A DNA stretch of 64,000 nucleotides from Phytopseudomonas daroniae (GCF_004327285.1 NZ_QJUI01000020.1:23376-87375), one strand, 5' to 3'; shown: positions 8,526 through 17,632, counted from the first letter of the stretch. Notes: generated by a model not told the origin, from the sequence alone. Numbers and translations: made by a program.

Positions 8526-9062
8526 ATGGCAACTCAGAGCATCGTCGTTCCGCGGATTTCCAGCTTTCCTGGCCATGAGCGCAAAGCGCAGCAGATCCTG
8601 CGCTGGCTGGCCAAGCGCGATATCGTCGCGGCGCTGCCCACCACCTGTGGGCGCAGTGGCATGGCCTACGCCATCGCGCCAGGGGCGAGTCGGGTCGTTG
8701 AATTTGCGGATCGGTTGCCGTTCGGCCAACCCATCAATGGCCTGGAAGTCATTTACCGGCGCTGCATCTATACGCCCATCGACGATTTTCTCGAGGAGGC
8801 CGGCTGCCCCGAGTGCCGTCGAGAAGTCGGCGAGGCGCTGTTCGAGAGCCTGGATGAGTGGACGCCGGGGGAAACCGACAACTTCATGTGCCCCGAATGT
8901 CGGCACGAAGATGACATCAACGGCTTCCTGTTTCTGCAACCCTGCGGTTTTTCCAACCTGGGTTTCATCTTCAACGGCTGGGCCGGGGCGCGCTTCACGC
9001 CAGCCTTTCTCGAAGAGTTCGCCGAACGGCTGGGCTACCCGGTTGCATTGGTGCAGGCCTGA
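8526..9062 (+). CDS. conserved zinc-ribbon-like hypothetical protein
   Basis: 178 residues from the ATG at 8526; the frame extends upstream to 8454 but MATQSIVVP is the likelier start. Two CPEC motifs (GCPECRREV near residue 99 and CPECRHED near 127) suggest a zinc-binding pair, and the remaining sequence is mixed alpha/beta. Homologues are, as I recall, common in Pseudomonas under vague names such as 'sugar ABC transporter ATPase', for which I see no support: there is no Walker motif. The function is unknown. Confidence 0.7.
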   Translation: MATQSIVVPRISSFPGHERKAQQILRWLAKRDIVAALPTTCGRSGMAYAIAPGASRVVEFADRLPFGQPINGLEVIYRRCIYTPIDDFLEEAGCPECRREVGEALFESLDEWTPGETDNFMCPECRHEDDINGFLFLQPCGFSNLGFIFNGWAGARFTPAFLEEFAERLGYPVALVQA

Positions 9063-9114
9063 GAGCCTGTTCACGATCTTTGTGCTTGGCAGATCGGCGG
9101 CAAAAGCAGCCCCT

Positions 9115-9204
9115 GTAGGGTGGATGACGCTTTTTTCATCCACCATTGCGACCGCAGAGTGGTGAACGGATCGGGCCGCGTAGGTGAAGCGTCATCCACC
9201 CTAC
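9115..9204 (-). repeat. GTAGGGTGGA dispersed palindromic element, copy 2
   Basis: A 90-bp unit, the reverse complement of the copy at 5927-6015 with few differences. It begins GTAGGGTGGATGACGCTTTT and ends CGTCATCCACCCTAC. Confidence 0.8.
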
Positions 9205-9524
9205 GACAGGCCGCTACTGCCACTTTGCTGTCATTGCACGTGCAATCTCGTCGAAAGATCTTGAGCCGGCTCTGGAAGGAGGCTTATTGCCGCTCTCGGC
9301 CTGGCAGCCTGGAGACCAGCCTCTGGCGCGGTTCTGCATATAAAAGGGGGAGCTCTTCCCTGAGCCTGAATAGATCAGGCTGCATGAATCCGCTTCGGTT
9401 CCCTGCCGGCTGAGAATCATTGATATTAATTGCCGAACGGTCGAACCTATTCTTTACATTGAGTGACGGGGGCTGACTCGGTATAATGGCGCGCTTCCAA
9501 TTTTCCCGTCTGGGAGCCCCCGCC
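9205..9524. other. guaB upstream region with palindrome, hairpin and possible Fur-like site
   Basis: No gene. Three items can be seen. There is a perfect 14-bp palindrome ATTGCACGTGCAAT at 9233-9246. There is a hairpin AGCCTGA...TCAGGCT at 9363-9381. There is a sequence resembling a Fur box half-pair, GAGAATCATTGATATTAAT, at 9412-9430. The last is weak evidence, and guaB is not a usual Fur target. Confidence 0.35.
9459..9487 (+). promoter_or_regulatory. sigma-70 promoter of guaB
   Basis: A -10 box TATAAT at 9482-9487 lies 17 bases after TTGAGT at 9459-9464, a near-consensus sigma-70 spacing. The start codon of guaB follows 37 bases after the -10 box. Confidence 0.75.
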
Positions 9525-10994
9525 ATGCTGCGTATCAGTCAAGAAGCTCTTACCTTCGACGACGTTTTACTTATCCCCGGTTTCTCCGATGTTCTGCCGA
9601 AGGACGTCAGCCTCAAGACTCGCCTCACCCGTGGCATCGAGTTGAATATTCCGCTGCTGTCCGCCGCCATGGATACCGTGACCGAAGCCCGCCTGGCCAT
9701 CGCCATGGCGCAGGAAGGTGGCATCGGCATCATCCACAAGAACATGACCATCGAGCAGCAGGCTGTCGAAGTCCGCAAGGTCAAGAAATTCGAATCCGGT
9801 GTGGTCAAGGATCCGATCACCATCGAGGCCGACGCCACCGTGCGCGACCTGTTCGAACTGACCCGCCAGCACAACATCTCCGGCGTACCGGTGCTGAGCA
9901 ACGGTGATCTGGTCGGCATCGTCACTTCCCGTGACGTGCGCTTCGAGAACCGCCTGGACGCTACCGTGCGTGAAGTGATGACGCCCAAAGAGCGTCTCGT
10001 CACGGTCAAGGAAGGCGCTACCAAGGAAGTGGTTCGCGAGCTGCTGCACAAGCACCGCATCGAGAAAGTCCTGATCGTCGACGACGCTTTCACCCTCAAG
10101 GGCATGATGACCGTCAAGGACATCGAGAAAGCCAAGGCCTACCCGCTGGCCAGCAAGGACGACCAAGGTCGTCTGCGCGTCGGTGCCGCCGTAGGAACTG
10201 GCGCCGATACCGGTGACCGAGTTGCCGCGCTGGCCAATGCCGGCGTCGATGTGATCATCGTCGATACTGCTCACGGTCACTCCAAGGGCGTGATCGAGCG
10301 CGTGCGCTGGGTCAAGCAGAACTTCCCGGACATCCAGGTGATCGGCGGCAACATCGCCACCGGCGCTGCTGCACTGGCCCTGGCCGAAGCGGGCGCCGAT
10401 GCGGTCAAGGTCGGTATCGGCCCTGGCTCGATCTGCACCACCCGTATCGTCGCCGGTGTCGGCGTGCCGCAGATCTCCGCCGTGGCCAATGTCGCTGCGG
10501 CGCTGGAAGGCACTGGCATTCCGCTGATCGCCGATGGCGGCATCCGCTTCTCCGGTGACCTGTCCAAGGCCATCGTTGCCGGCGCTTCGGCGGTAATGAT
10601 CGGTTCCATGCTGGCCGGTACCGAGGAGGCACCGGGCGAGATCGAACTGTTCCAGGGGCGTTCCTACAAGGCTTACCGTGGCATGGGCTCGCTGGGCGCC
10701 ATGTCCCAGGCTCAGGGTTCCTCGGATCGCTACTTCCAGGATTCCTCCGCCGGTGCCGAGAAGCTGGTGCCCGAGGGCATCGAAGGCCGCGTGGCCTACA
10801 AGGGCGCCATGGGCTCCATCGTCCATCAGTTGATGGGCGGCCTGCGTGCCTCCATGGGTTACACCGGTTGCGCGACCATCGAAGAGATGCGCACCAAGCC
10901 CGAGTTCGTGCGTATCACCGGTGCCGGCATGGCCGAATCCCACGTTCACGACGTGCAGATCACCAAGGAAGCGCCGAACTACCGGGTAGGCTGA
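9525..10994 (+). CDS. guaB: inosine-5'-monophosphate dehydrogenase
   Basis: 489 residues, the usual Pseudomonas length, starting at the internal ATG 9525 (MLRISQEALTFDDVLLIPGF) with GGGAG upstream. It catalyses IMP + NAD+ to XMP, the committed step of GTP synthesis. The TIM barrel is interrupted by two CBS domains at ~93-205. The catalytic loop GPGSICTTRIV places the nucleophilic cysteine at residue 304. The flap and active-site lid run from about YKAYRGMGSLGAM to KLVPEGIEG. guaA follows 124 bp downstream in the same direction, the common guaBA arrangement, with repeats in the gap. Confidence 0.98.
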   Translation: MLRISQEALTFDDVLLIPGFSDVLPKDVSLKTRLTRGIELNIPLLSAAMDTVTEARLAIAMAQEGGIGIIHKNMTIEQQAVEVRKVKKFESGVVKDPITIEADATVRDLFELTRQHNISGVPVLSNGDLVGIVTSRDVRFENRLDATVREVMTPKERLVTVKEGATKEVVRELLHKHRIEKVLIVDDAFTLKGMMTVKDIEKAKAYPLASKDDQGRLRVGAAVGTGADTGDRVAALANAGVDVIIVDTAHGHSKGVIERVRWVKQNFPDIQVIGGNIATGAAALALAEAGADAVKVGIGPGSICTTRIVAGVGVPQISAVANVAAALEGTGIPLIADGGIRFSGDLSKAIVAGASAVMIGSMLAGTEEAPGEIELFQGRSYKAYRGMGSLGAMSQAQGSSDRYFQDSSAGAEKLVPEGIEGRVAYKGAMGSIVHQLMGGLRASMGYTGCATIEEMRTKPEFVRITGAGMAESHVHDVQITKEAPNYRVG

Positions 10995-11002
10995 AGCAGC
11001 CC

Positions 11003-11102
11003 CAAGCGACAAGCTGCAAGCGCCAAGCTGTTAGGATGAGCCTGATAGCCTGGCTTACAGCTCCCCAATTACTTGCAGCTTGAAGCTTGCAGCTTGAAGC
11101 TG
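11003..11102. repeat. AGCTTGCAGCTTGAAGCT repeat cluster between guaB and guaA
   Basis: The gap contains CAAGCTGCAAGCGCCAAGCTG near its left end and repeated CTTGCAGCTTGAAG units near its right end (about 11075-11102). These can pair as a large imperfect hairpin. Such strings occur in many Pseudomonas intergenic regions. Here they may act as an attenuator or processing element between guaB and guaA, which is inference. Confidence 0.5.
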
Positions 11103-11118
11103 CCTCGTAGAGGCACCC

Positions 11119-12699
11119 ATGGCCCATCAAGACATTCACGCTCACCGCATCCTGATCCTCGATTTCGGTTCCCAGTACACCCAGTTGATCGCCCGCCGCG
11201 TGCGCGAGATCGGCGTGTATTGCGAACTGCACCCGTTCGACATGGACGATGACGCGATTCGCGAATTCGCACCGCGCGGCGTCATCCTCGCCGGTGGTCC
11301 GGAGTCGGTACACGAAGCCAACAGCCCGCGCTGCCCGCAAGCGGTGTTCGACCTCGGCGTGCCGGTGTTCGGCATCTGCTACGGCATGCAGACCATGGCC
11401 GAGCAGCTTGGCGGTCGAGTGGCCGGTTCCGACCTGCGCGAATTCGGCTATGCCCGTGTCGACGTGGTCGGCAAGAGCCGCATCCTCGATGGCATCGAAG
11501 ACCACGTCGATGCCGACGGCGTATTCGGCCTGGACGTATGGATGAGCCACGGCGACAAGGTCACCGAGATCCCGGCTGGCTTCCACGTGCTGGCCAGCAC
11601 GCCGAGCTGCCCGATCGCCGGCATGTTCGACGACGACCGTCACTACTACGGCGTGCAGTTCCACCCGGAAGTGACCCACACCAAGCAGGGCGAACGCATC
11701 CTGTCGCGCTTCATCCTCGACATCTGCGGCTGTGAAGCCCTGTGGACGCCGTCGAAGATCGCCGAAGACGCCATCGCTCAGGTACGCGCCCAGGTCGGCG
11801 ACGCCAACGTGCTGCTCGGCCTATCCGGCGGCGTGGACTCCTCGGTGGTGGCAGCGCTGCTGCACAAGGCCATCGGCGATCAACTGACCTGCGTATTCGT
11901 CGACAACGGCCTGCTGCGCCTGCACGAAGGCGAGCAGGTGATGGCCATGTTCGCCGAGAACATGGGCGTCAAGGTAATCCGCGCCAACGCCGAAGCGCAG
12001 TTCCTCGACAACCTGGCCGGCGAAGCCGATCCGGAGAAGAAGCGCAAGATCATCGGTCGCACCTTCATCGACGTGTTCGATGCCCAGGCCAGCCAGCTCG
12101 ACAACATCCAGTTCCTGGCGCAAGGCACCATCTACCCGGACGTGATCGAGTCCGCTGGCGCCAAGAGCGGCAAGGCCCACGTGATCAAGTCGCACCACAA
12201 CGTCGGCGGCCTGCCCGAGGAAATGAACCTCAAGCTGGTCGAACCGCTGCGCGAACTGTTCAAGGATGAAGTGCGTCGCCTCGGTCTCGAACTGGGCCTG
12301 CCGTACGATATGGTCTACCGCCACCCGTTCCCGGGCCCGGGTTTGGGCGTGCGCATCCTCGGTGAAGTGAAGAAGGAATACGCCGACCTGCTGCGCCGTG
12401 CCGACCACATCTTCATCGAAGAACTGCGCAAGGCCGACTGGTACCACAAGGTCAGCCAGGCGTTCGTGGTGTTCCAGCCGGTGAAATCGGTTGGCGTGGT
12501 CGGTGACGGTCGCCGTTACGCCTGGGTCGTGGCCCTGCGTGCAGTGGAAACCATCGACTTCATGACCGCCCGCTGGGCGCACCTGCCTTACGAACTGCTG
12601 GAAACCGTCAGCGGTCGCATCATCAACGAAATCGACGGCATCTCCCGCGTCACCTACGACGTGTCGAGCAAGCCGCCAGCGACCATCGAGTGGGAATGA
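11119..12699 (+). CDS. guaA: GMP synthase (glutamine-hydrolysing)
   Basis: 526 residues. The N-terminal class I glutamine amidotransferase domain covers residues ~8-200 with nucleophile C87 in FGICYGMQ and the His-Glu pair in VQFHPEVTHTKQGE. The ATP pyrophosphatase domain carries the P-loop LGLSGGVDSSVVAALL near residue 233. The C-terminal dimerisation domain ends in TIEWE. It converts XMP to GMP. The extreme 3' end (GAGTGGGAATGA) is the integration target of the island that follows; the protein end is preserved. Confidence 0.98.
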   Translation: MAHQDIHAHRILILDFGSQYTQLIARRVREIGVYCELHPFDMDDDAIREFAPRGVILAGGPESVHEANSPRCPQAVFDLGVPVFGICYGMQTMAEQLGGRVAGSDLREFGYARVDVVGKSRILDGIEDHVDADGVFGLDVWMSHGDKVTEIPAGFHVLASTPSCPIAGMFDDDRHYYGVQFHPEVTHTKQGERILSRFILDICGCEALWTPSKIAEDAIAQVRAQVGDANVLLGLSGGVDSSVVAALLHKAIGDQLTCVFVDNGLLRLHEGEQVMAMFAENMGVKVIRANAEAQFLDNLAGEADPEKKRKIIGRTFIDVFDAQASQLDNIQFLAQGTIYPDVIESAGAKSGKAHVIKSHHNVGGLPEEMNLKLVEPLRELFKDEVRRLGLELGLPYDMVYRHPFPGPGLGVRILGEVKKEYADLLRRADHIFIEELRKADWYHKVSQAFVVFQPVKSVGVVGDGRRYAWVVALRAVETIDFMTARWAHLPYELLETVSGRIINEIDGISRVTYDVSSKPPATIEWE

Positions 12700-12830
12700 T
12701 CCCACGTCCAGCACTGTCCGGCACGATCTAGCAAAAAATGCCAAGAAGCCCGCGTAATTGCGGGCTTCTTGCATTTTGCGTCTGGCATTTTCTGGCAGGG
12801 TTTGGCAGCGCCAAGCAGCTCTTTTACATG
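12688..12830 (+). repeat. attL-type junction: guaA 3' end plus terminator copy 1
   Basis: The stretch from GAGTGGGAATGA through ACGTCCAGCACTG, CTAGCAA, a hairpin, and TCTGGCATTTT is repeated in diverged form at 18396-18530 in the same orientation and order. This is the expected signature of an element integrated at the 3' end of guaA. The similarity is longer (~120 bp) than a minimal attachment core and includes the guaA terminator. Confidence 0.75.
12744..12770 (+). terminator. guaA intrinsic terminator-like hairpin (island side)
   Basis: A stem AGAAGCCCGC / GCGGGCTTCT with loop GTAATT at 12745-12768 lies 45 bases after the guaA stop. The same stem and loop recur at 18453-18474 with a better T-run. 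Confidence 0.7.
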
Positions 12831-12857
12831 GCACAGATGATGGTAGTATCGAGAGGA

Positions 12858-12982
12858 AATACCATGTGCTGCGCTCGGTACCATGATGATGGTCAAGCTG
12901 AGCTCATGGTATCGATTTTGATCTAAGCATTGATTTCTAAGGGTTTTAGCCATTTTGGGTCGATGTTTTTCATCATGGTATT
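12858..12982. repeat. CATGGTAT short repeats, candidate integrase arm sites
   Basis: Four copies of the octamer core TACCATG/CATGGTA lie just upstream of the integrase gene: AATACCATG at 12858-12866 and GTACCATG at 12878-12885 in one orientation, CATGGTAT at 12905-12912 and CATGGTATT at 12974-12982 in the other. A fifth copy, CATGGTATT, lies at 18327-18335 just inside the right end of the island. Repeats at both ends suggest arm-type binding sites for the integrase or an excisionase. Confidence 0.5.
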
Positions 12983-13006
12983 TTTACATGGAGATTTGCC
13001 GGGGCG

Positions 13007-14175
13007 ATGCTGACCGATACCAAGCTGCGCAACCTCAAGCCGCAAGAGAAGCTGTACAAAGCCAACGACCGGGATGGCCTGTACGTAGCGGTCACACCCG
13101 CAGGCTTAATCTCGTTCCGCTACAACTACTCGATCCATGGCAGGCAGGAGACCATTACCTTCGGCCGCTACGGTGTCGGCGGAATCACGCTGGCAGAGGC
13201 ACGAGAGCGCTTGGGCGAAGCGAAGAGGATGATTGCCGCAGGTAAGTCGCCAGCGAAGGAGAAGGCCAGGGACAAGGCTCGTACCAAAGGGGCGGAGACC
13301 TTCGACGCTTGGGCCGAAAAGTGGCTGCGCGGTTATCAGATGGCCGACTCGACCCGCGACATGCGCCGCTCAGTTTACGAGCGCGAGTTGAAGCCGAAAT
13401 TCGGTAGTCAGAAACTCTCTGAAATCACCCACGAAGACCTGCGTAGCCTGACCGATGCCATCGTGGCGAGAAACGCACCGGCGACGGCAGTGCATTCCTG
13501 AGAAATCGTATTGCAGGTCTACCGCTGGGCCATCGAGAGCGGTCAGAAGGTAGAGAACCCTGCTGATTTGGTGCGCCCGGCAAGCATCGCCAAATTCGAG
13601 CCGCGGGATCGCGCGTTGCTGCCCGACGAGATCGCGCTGATGTATCAGTACATGGATCGAATCGGCACGGCATCGTCTGTACGCGCTGCGGCCAAGTTGC
13701 TGCTACTCACCATGGTGCGTAAGAGTGAGCTGACCAATGCTACGTGGAGCGAAATCAACTTCACCGAGGCGCTATGGACGATCCCCAAGGAGCGCATGAA
13801 GCGCCGTAATCCCCATTTGGTGTTCCTGTCGAACCAGGCCCTGGATTTCTTCATTGCACTGAAGACCTTTGCAGGCGGTTCGGACTACGTGTTCCCGTCT
13901 CGATACGATTCCGATCAACCGATGAGTGCTGCTACGATCAATCAGGTGCTGACGCTGACGTATCGGCTTGCGCAGAAGGAAGGCAAATCACTAGGCAAGT
14001 TTGGCCCGCATGACCTGAGGCGCACGGCCAGCACGCTATTGCATGAGGCAGGCTATAACAACGACTGGATCGAGAAGTGCCTTGCGCATGAGCAGAAGGG
14101 CGTCAGGGCGGTTTATAACAAGGCTGAATACCGCGATCAGCGTCGAGCCATGTTGCAGGACTGGGCAGACATGAT
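13007..14175 (+). pseudogene. site-specific tyrosine integrase of the guaA island, nonsense-mutated and 3' fused
   Basis: The N-terminal DUF4102 arm-binding domain is clear (MLTDTKLRNLKPQEKLYKAN, DGLYVAVTPAGLISFRYNY, EARERLGEAKRMIAAGKSP). At 13499-13501 a TGA stands where an arginine codon is expected (VH-S-stop-EIVLQVYRWAIE); the frame continues unchanged afterwards. The catalytic domain retains R238 (TMVRKSEL), H335 and R338 (GPHDLRRTAS), H361 (LAHEQ) and the tyrosine nucleophile at ~Y370 (AVYNKAEY). After DWADMM the frame runs into ~38 unrelated residues and stops at 14290. That tail is an out-of-frame reading of the next, truncated gene. A functional integrase is unlikely unless the stop is read through. 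Integrases of this P4-like type target guaA in several genera. Confidence 0.85.
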
Positions 14176-14738
14176 GTTGGTATGCCGTTGTCGGTGCGGC
14201 GTATTTCTGTCCGTCTTGCGGGGCAAACGCTGCGGAACTTGTCTTCGATCTCACAGCCCAGGGCATCCGGCAGTCGCTTGCAGCCGTTGACGCCATCAGA
14301 GCCGCCATTGCAGATGCAGATACTGCTGAGAACACGTGCCGTCTGATCGTTGAGAGCGCTTTACAGAACGTGGTGACGGCATTCCAGAGGATTGCAGAAG
14401 CGCTCCACGCGCGCGTAGCCCCGACAACCAAGATTCGGCGCAACGCATTTCAGAATCTTACCGAAGGGTCAGCTCTTTGGGCTGCCGCGACAGGGGGAGG
14501 TTACGATAAGCATCTTACGAGAGTCGAGATGGAATACCTGACAAAGGCCTTCCAACAGCGTCATCTGCTCGCTCATACGCAGGGTGTAGTTGATGATGAT
14601 TACATCCAGGAAACCGCCGACATACGGTATAAGTCTGGGCAGCGATTAGTGATCAAACGTGAGGCTGTGACTGAAGCTCTTAATCTAGTCGAGCAACTGA
14701 CTAACGGCATTCGCCAGGACGCCAAGGAGAAAGGTTGA
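14175..14738 (+). pseudogene. 5'-truncated zinc-ribbon hypothetical protein
   Basis: In the frame one step off the integrase tail, coding-like sequence begins abruptly after a stop at 14172-14174. It reads CWYAVVGAAYFCPSCGANAA, then a long helical region ending IRQDAKEKG. The CPSC pair is the second half of a zinc ribbon; the first CxxC and the true start are missing. The first ATG/GTG starts would lie well inside. A deletion that joined the end of the integrase to the middle of this gene explains both. The original function is unknown; such zinc-ribbon helical proteins are common island cargo. Confidence 0.65.
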
Positions 14739-14819
14739 GTTTATGAACGGATTGTTTGGTTAAAAGCGGTTGTTTGATCTATAAATAAATGCTTCCCCTT
14801 CTTGAAAAAGGATAAAAAA

Positions 14820-16937
14820 TTGGAAAAAATTATTGCAACCGAAGTGTCGCCTCACGGTTTAGACAATGAAATACTTACATATCTCACCGCCAGATCCAAT
14901 GACCTAAAGCTTGATGATGCAGTAGTGTACTACGGATTTCCGGTATTCAAGGACTATGAGCATGAAACAATAAAGTCTAAGATTTTGATTTTGTCTAAAG
15001 TTCATGGCTTGGTTCTAATCCAGACATCTAGCAAATCTAACGCTGAGACCGATGACGAAAATCTGAGTCAGATCTTTAGTTTTATTGACTCTGCTATCCG
15101 GAAAAGCAAGTTACTGAGGAAAAGCAAAAAAGAGCTGCATGTTCAATTTGAGAGCGCTATTTTTTGTGCCGAGCAATTTGATAGTGAAGATCTAGAAAAT
15201 GAAACGATAACGTCAATCAATGGGATAGAAGTATATCTTGACGAATTATGCCACGACGATTCTCCGCTAAGTAATGAAATATTTGACGAGGCCCGGGCGA
15301 TAATTGAGGGCTCTAAAGCTCTTTCAAAACCCTCCCGAAGGATCAAGGTGTCGGATGACCCATCTACAAAGCTAAATATTTTAATTGAGTTGGAAAAAGA
15401 AATATCAAATTTCGACATCGACCAAAGAAAGATTGCGATTAGTCTAATTAATGGTCCTCAGCGCATTCGGGGTCTTGCTGGATCAGGGAAAACTGTAGTC
15501 CTAGCAATGAAAGCTGCGCACATTCACTTGCAGCACCCTGACAAAAAAATATTATTTACTTTTTACACAAAAAGTCTATACGAGTTGATCAAGGAATCGA
15601 TTGCTCGATTCTATAGGCACTTCGCCGGAGACGAGCCTAATTGGGAGAAAATTGACATTCTACATGCTTGGGGTGGGCGAAAAATCGACGGAGTGTATTT
15701 CAACGCATGCATGGAGAATTCGCTGACACCAATTGCGTTTCAAGTGGCAAAAAGCAACAACCCTAATGATCCATTTAGCTTTATTTGCGAGAAGCTTGAA
15801 GAGCGAAAATTAAAGCAGAAATATGATTATATTTTGATCGACGAAGCACAAGACTTGCCCAATGACTTTTTTAAAATATGCTATCAGCTCGCGAAAGGGG
15901 ACGCGGGAAGTGATAAAAATATTGTCTGGGCATATGACGACTTACAGTCAATATTCAATGTCTACCAGCGTACACCTGAAGAATTGTTTGGTAATGCGAG
16001 TGACGGAAGCCCAAAAATTGATCTTAGGAGGTTTAAGGCGAATCTAAGCTATGGTCAAAGTAATGACCTTGTGCTTTACAAATGCTATCGAAACCCGCTG
16101 GAAATCTTGGTGACGGCTCACGCTGTAGGCTTTGGGCTTTATTCGGAGAAGCCCGTTCAGATGCTTGAAAACGAAGAGCACTGGGAGGACGTCGGCTATA
16201 CAGTTGAATCGGGATCATTGACCGCTGGTACGCAGGTTAAAATTACGCGAAGCCGAGAAAATAGCCCTTTATCGATTTATCACCAACAAAGCAAGAATGA
16301 CTTGGTGAAGCTATATGGTGCGGATTCAATAGATGAAGAGTGCTTGTGGATTACAGAGGGAATTTCCGCAGCTCTGGCAGAAGGCTTAAAGCCCCATGAT
16401 ATTCTCGTGATTTCATTGGATGATTTAAATGCGAGAACATACTTTGCTAAAATCTCTCGTGCGCTGGCACAGAACGGAATAAGATCGAATAATCTCCTAA
16501 CCTCAATTTCTGCGGCACCACCTTTTACTCTTGATGATATGGTGACACTTTCTACTGTACATAGAGCGAAGGGTAACGAAGCCCCCCTAGTTTTCGCAGC
16601 TGGTATAGATGCAATATATCAATACAAAAACCACAGAAGTGGAAGAAACAAGTTATTCACCGCATTCACGAGAACCAAAGCTTGGTTGCGGGTTAGCGGG
16701 TGGGGTGAAAAGGCTAATTATTTCTTTCGTGAGATTGAGCAAAGCCTCCATAACGCTCCAAGCTTGATATTCGAAGTGCCAAACATCGAAGAGATTGAAA
16801 CAATTCAGCGTGATCTCGATAGTAAAAGTTCAGAAATATACAAGCTTCATCAAATGGTAGGCGAACTACGCGATCAAGGTTTCACTGAGGAAGAGATTCA
16901 AATGGAATTGAACCTGGCGTTTGGGAAGGGAGAATGA
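14820..16937 (+). CDS. superfamily 1 DNA helicase (UvrD/Rep-like), first gene of a two-gene island module
   Basis: 705 residues from the TTG at 14820, which has AAAGGA seven bases upstream; a TTG at 14802 (711 aa) lacks a ribosome binding site. Walker A GLAGSGKT is at ~218-225 and Walker B ILIDEAQD with DEAQD at 341-345. The C-terminal motifs STVHRAKGNE (~577) and FTAFTRTK follow the UvrD-type 2A layout. Residues 1-190 form a separate alpha/beta domain (KSKILILSKVHGLVLIQTSS). It resembles the sheet of NERD/PD-(D/E)xK nucleases, but with Gln-Thr where the catalytic E-x-K would be, so it may be inactive; this is a weak reading. The gene is AT-rich compared with its neighbours. Its stop overlaps the next start by ATGA, so the two proteins are probably translationally coupled. 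A phage-defence role is inferred from context only. Confidence 0.8.
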   Translation: MEKIIATEVSPHGLDNEILTYLTARSNDLKLDDAVVYYGFPVFKDYEHETIKSKILILSKVHGLVLIQTSSKSNAETDDENLSQIFSFIDSAIRKSKLLRKSKKELHVQFESAIFCAEQFDSEDLENETITSINGIEVYLDELCHDDSPLSNEIFDEARAIIEGSKALSKPSRRIKVSDDPSTKLNILIELEKEISNFDIDQRKIAISLINGPQRIRGLAGSGKTVVLAMKAAHIHLQHPDKKILFTFYTKSLYELIKESIARFYRHFAGDEPNWEKIDILHAWGGRKIDGVYFNACMENSLTPIAFQVAKSNNPNDPFSFICEKLEERKLKQKYDYILIDEAQDLPNDFFKICYQLAKGDAGSDKNIVWAYDDLQSIFNVYQRTPEELFGNASDGSPKIDLRRFKANLSYGQSNDLVLYKCYRNPLEILVTAHAVGFGLYSEKPVQMLENEEHWEDVGYTVESGSLTAGTQVKITRSRENSPLSIYHQQSKNDLVKLYGADSIDEECLWITEGISAALAEGLKPHDILVISLDDLNARTYFAKISRALAQNGIRSNNLLTSISAAPPFTLDDMVTLSTVHRAKGNEAPLVFAAGIDAIYQYKNHRSGRNKLFTAFTRTKAWLRVSGWGEKANYFFREIEQSLHNAPSLIFEVPNIEEIETIQRDLDSKSSEIYKLHQMVGELRDQGFTEEEIQMELNLAFGKGE

Positions 16938-17632
16938 TGAGTGCAGCCTTCGATAGAAGTGTGAGAAGAACTGTAGATTTTGCCTATGAAGCTGGTATCG
17001 CTCTGCAATGCGGCCCCATCAGCTCACTAAAAGCTTCATCGGACTTCAAGAGAGCAGCAAGGCAGTCCAGTAGTTATAGTCAGGTTTATGATGTCGGTGC
17101 GAAAAATCAAGACTTTAACTTAATGCTTAAGGATCACTCATTTTTCCAATTCACAGAAACCACCGAGCGAGAGGATATTCGTCTAGCATATTATCCAAAC
17201 CCCTATTCCTTTATTGAATATCAGAATGACCGTCAAACAGCGGAAAGCATGCTTGCAAATGGTGATATTACTTTGCAGGAGTTTGAACAGCTAATAAGCG
17301 AGGGGAATATGACGTTCGATATCCCAATTATAAGATACGATCTTTCAACGAATCAGTACTGCGCTAAATATCATCCGGCTGCCCACTTTCATATCGGGTT
17401 TAAAGCTGAAAACAGATGGCCTGTAAATAGAGTGCTTTCCCCATTTGCCTTTTTTCTGAAAATAATATTCCTCTATCATTCCTTGACTTGGAAGGAGAAG
17501 GGTGAGTACGAAAAAGAAAGTAAAATAGAAAATTACTTTGAGGAGGAATACATTCGCGAACTTGCATCTTGTTCTCAGTTGGACGATGATTTCTTCCAAG
17601 AAACCGAGGCTCGCAGATTACATTTTCGATAA
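16934..17632 (+). CDS. DUF2290-like protein, partner of the island helicase
   Basis: 232 residues. The order of motifs agrees with what I know of the DUF2290 family: SYSQVYDVGAKNQDFNLMLK, then SFFQFT, LAYYPNPYSFIEY, IRYDLSTNQY, and HPAAHFHIGF followed by NRWPVNRVLSPFAFFLKII. The His-rich HPAAHFHIG and the Arg/Asn cluster after it look like the conserved core and could be a catalytic or nucleic-acid site, but no activity is known to me. The start ATG overlaps the helicase stop; a second ATG follows directly. It is AT-rich like its partner. The helicase-DUF2290 pairing is the most likely cargo function of this island. Confidence 0.7.
   Translation: MMSAAFDRSVRRTVDFAYEAGIALQCGPISSLKASSDFKRAARQSSSYSQVYDVGAKNQDFNLMLKDHSFFQFTETTEREDIRLAYYPNPYSFIEYQNDRQTAESMLANGDITLQEFEQLISEGNMTFDIPIIRYDLSTNQYCAKYHPAAHFHIGFKAENRWPVNRVLSPFAFFLKIIFLYHSLTWKEKGEYEKESKIENYFEEEYIRELASCSQLDDDFFQETEARRLHFR

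Noticed and set aside
9567..11012. A 481-residue minus-strand frame over guaB
   Set aside because: Antisense shadow; guaB is unambiguous.
12858..12982. CRISPR-like short repeats
   Set aside because: The CATGGTAT copies are 8-9 bases, irregularly spaced and in both orientations, with no spacer structure or cas genes.
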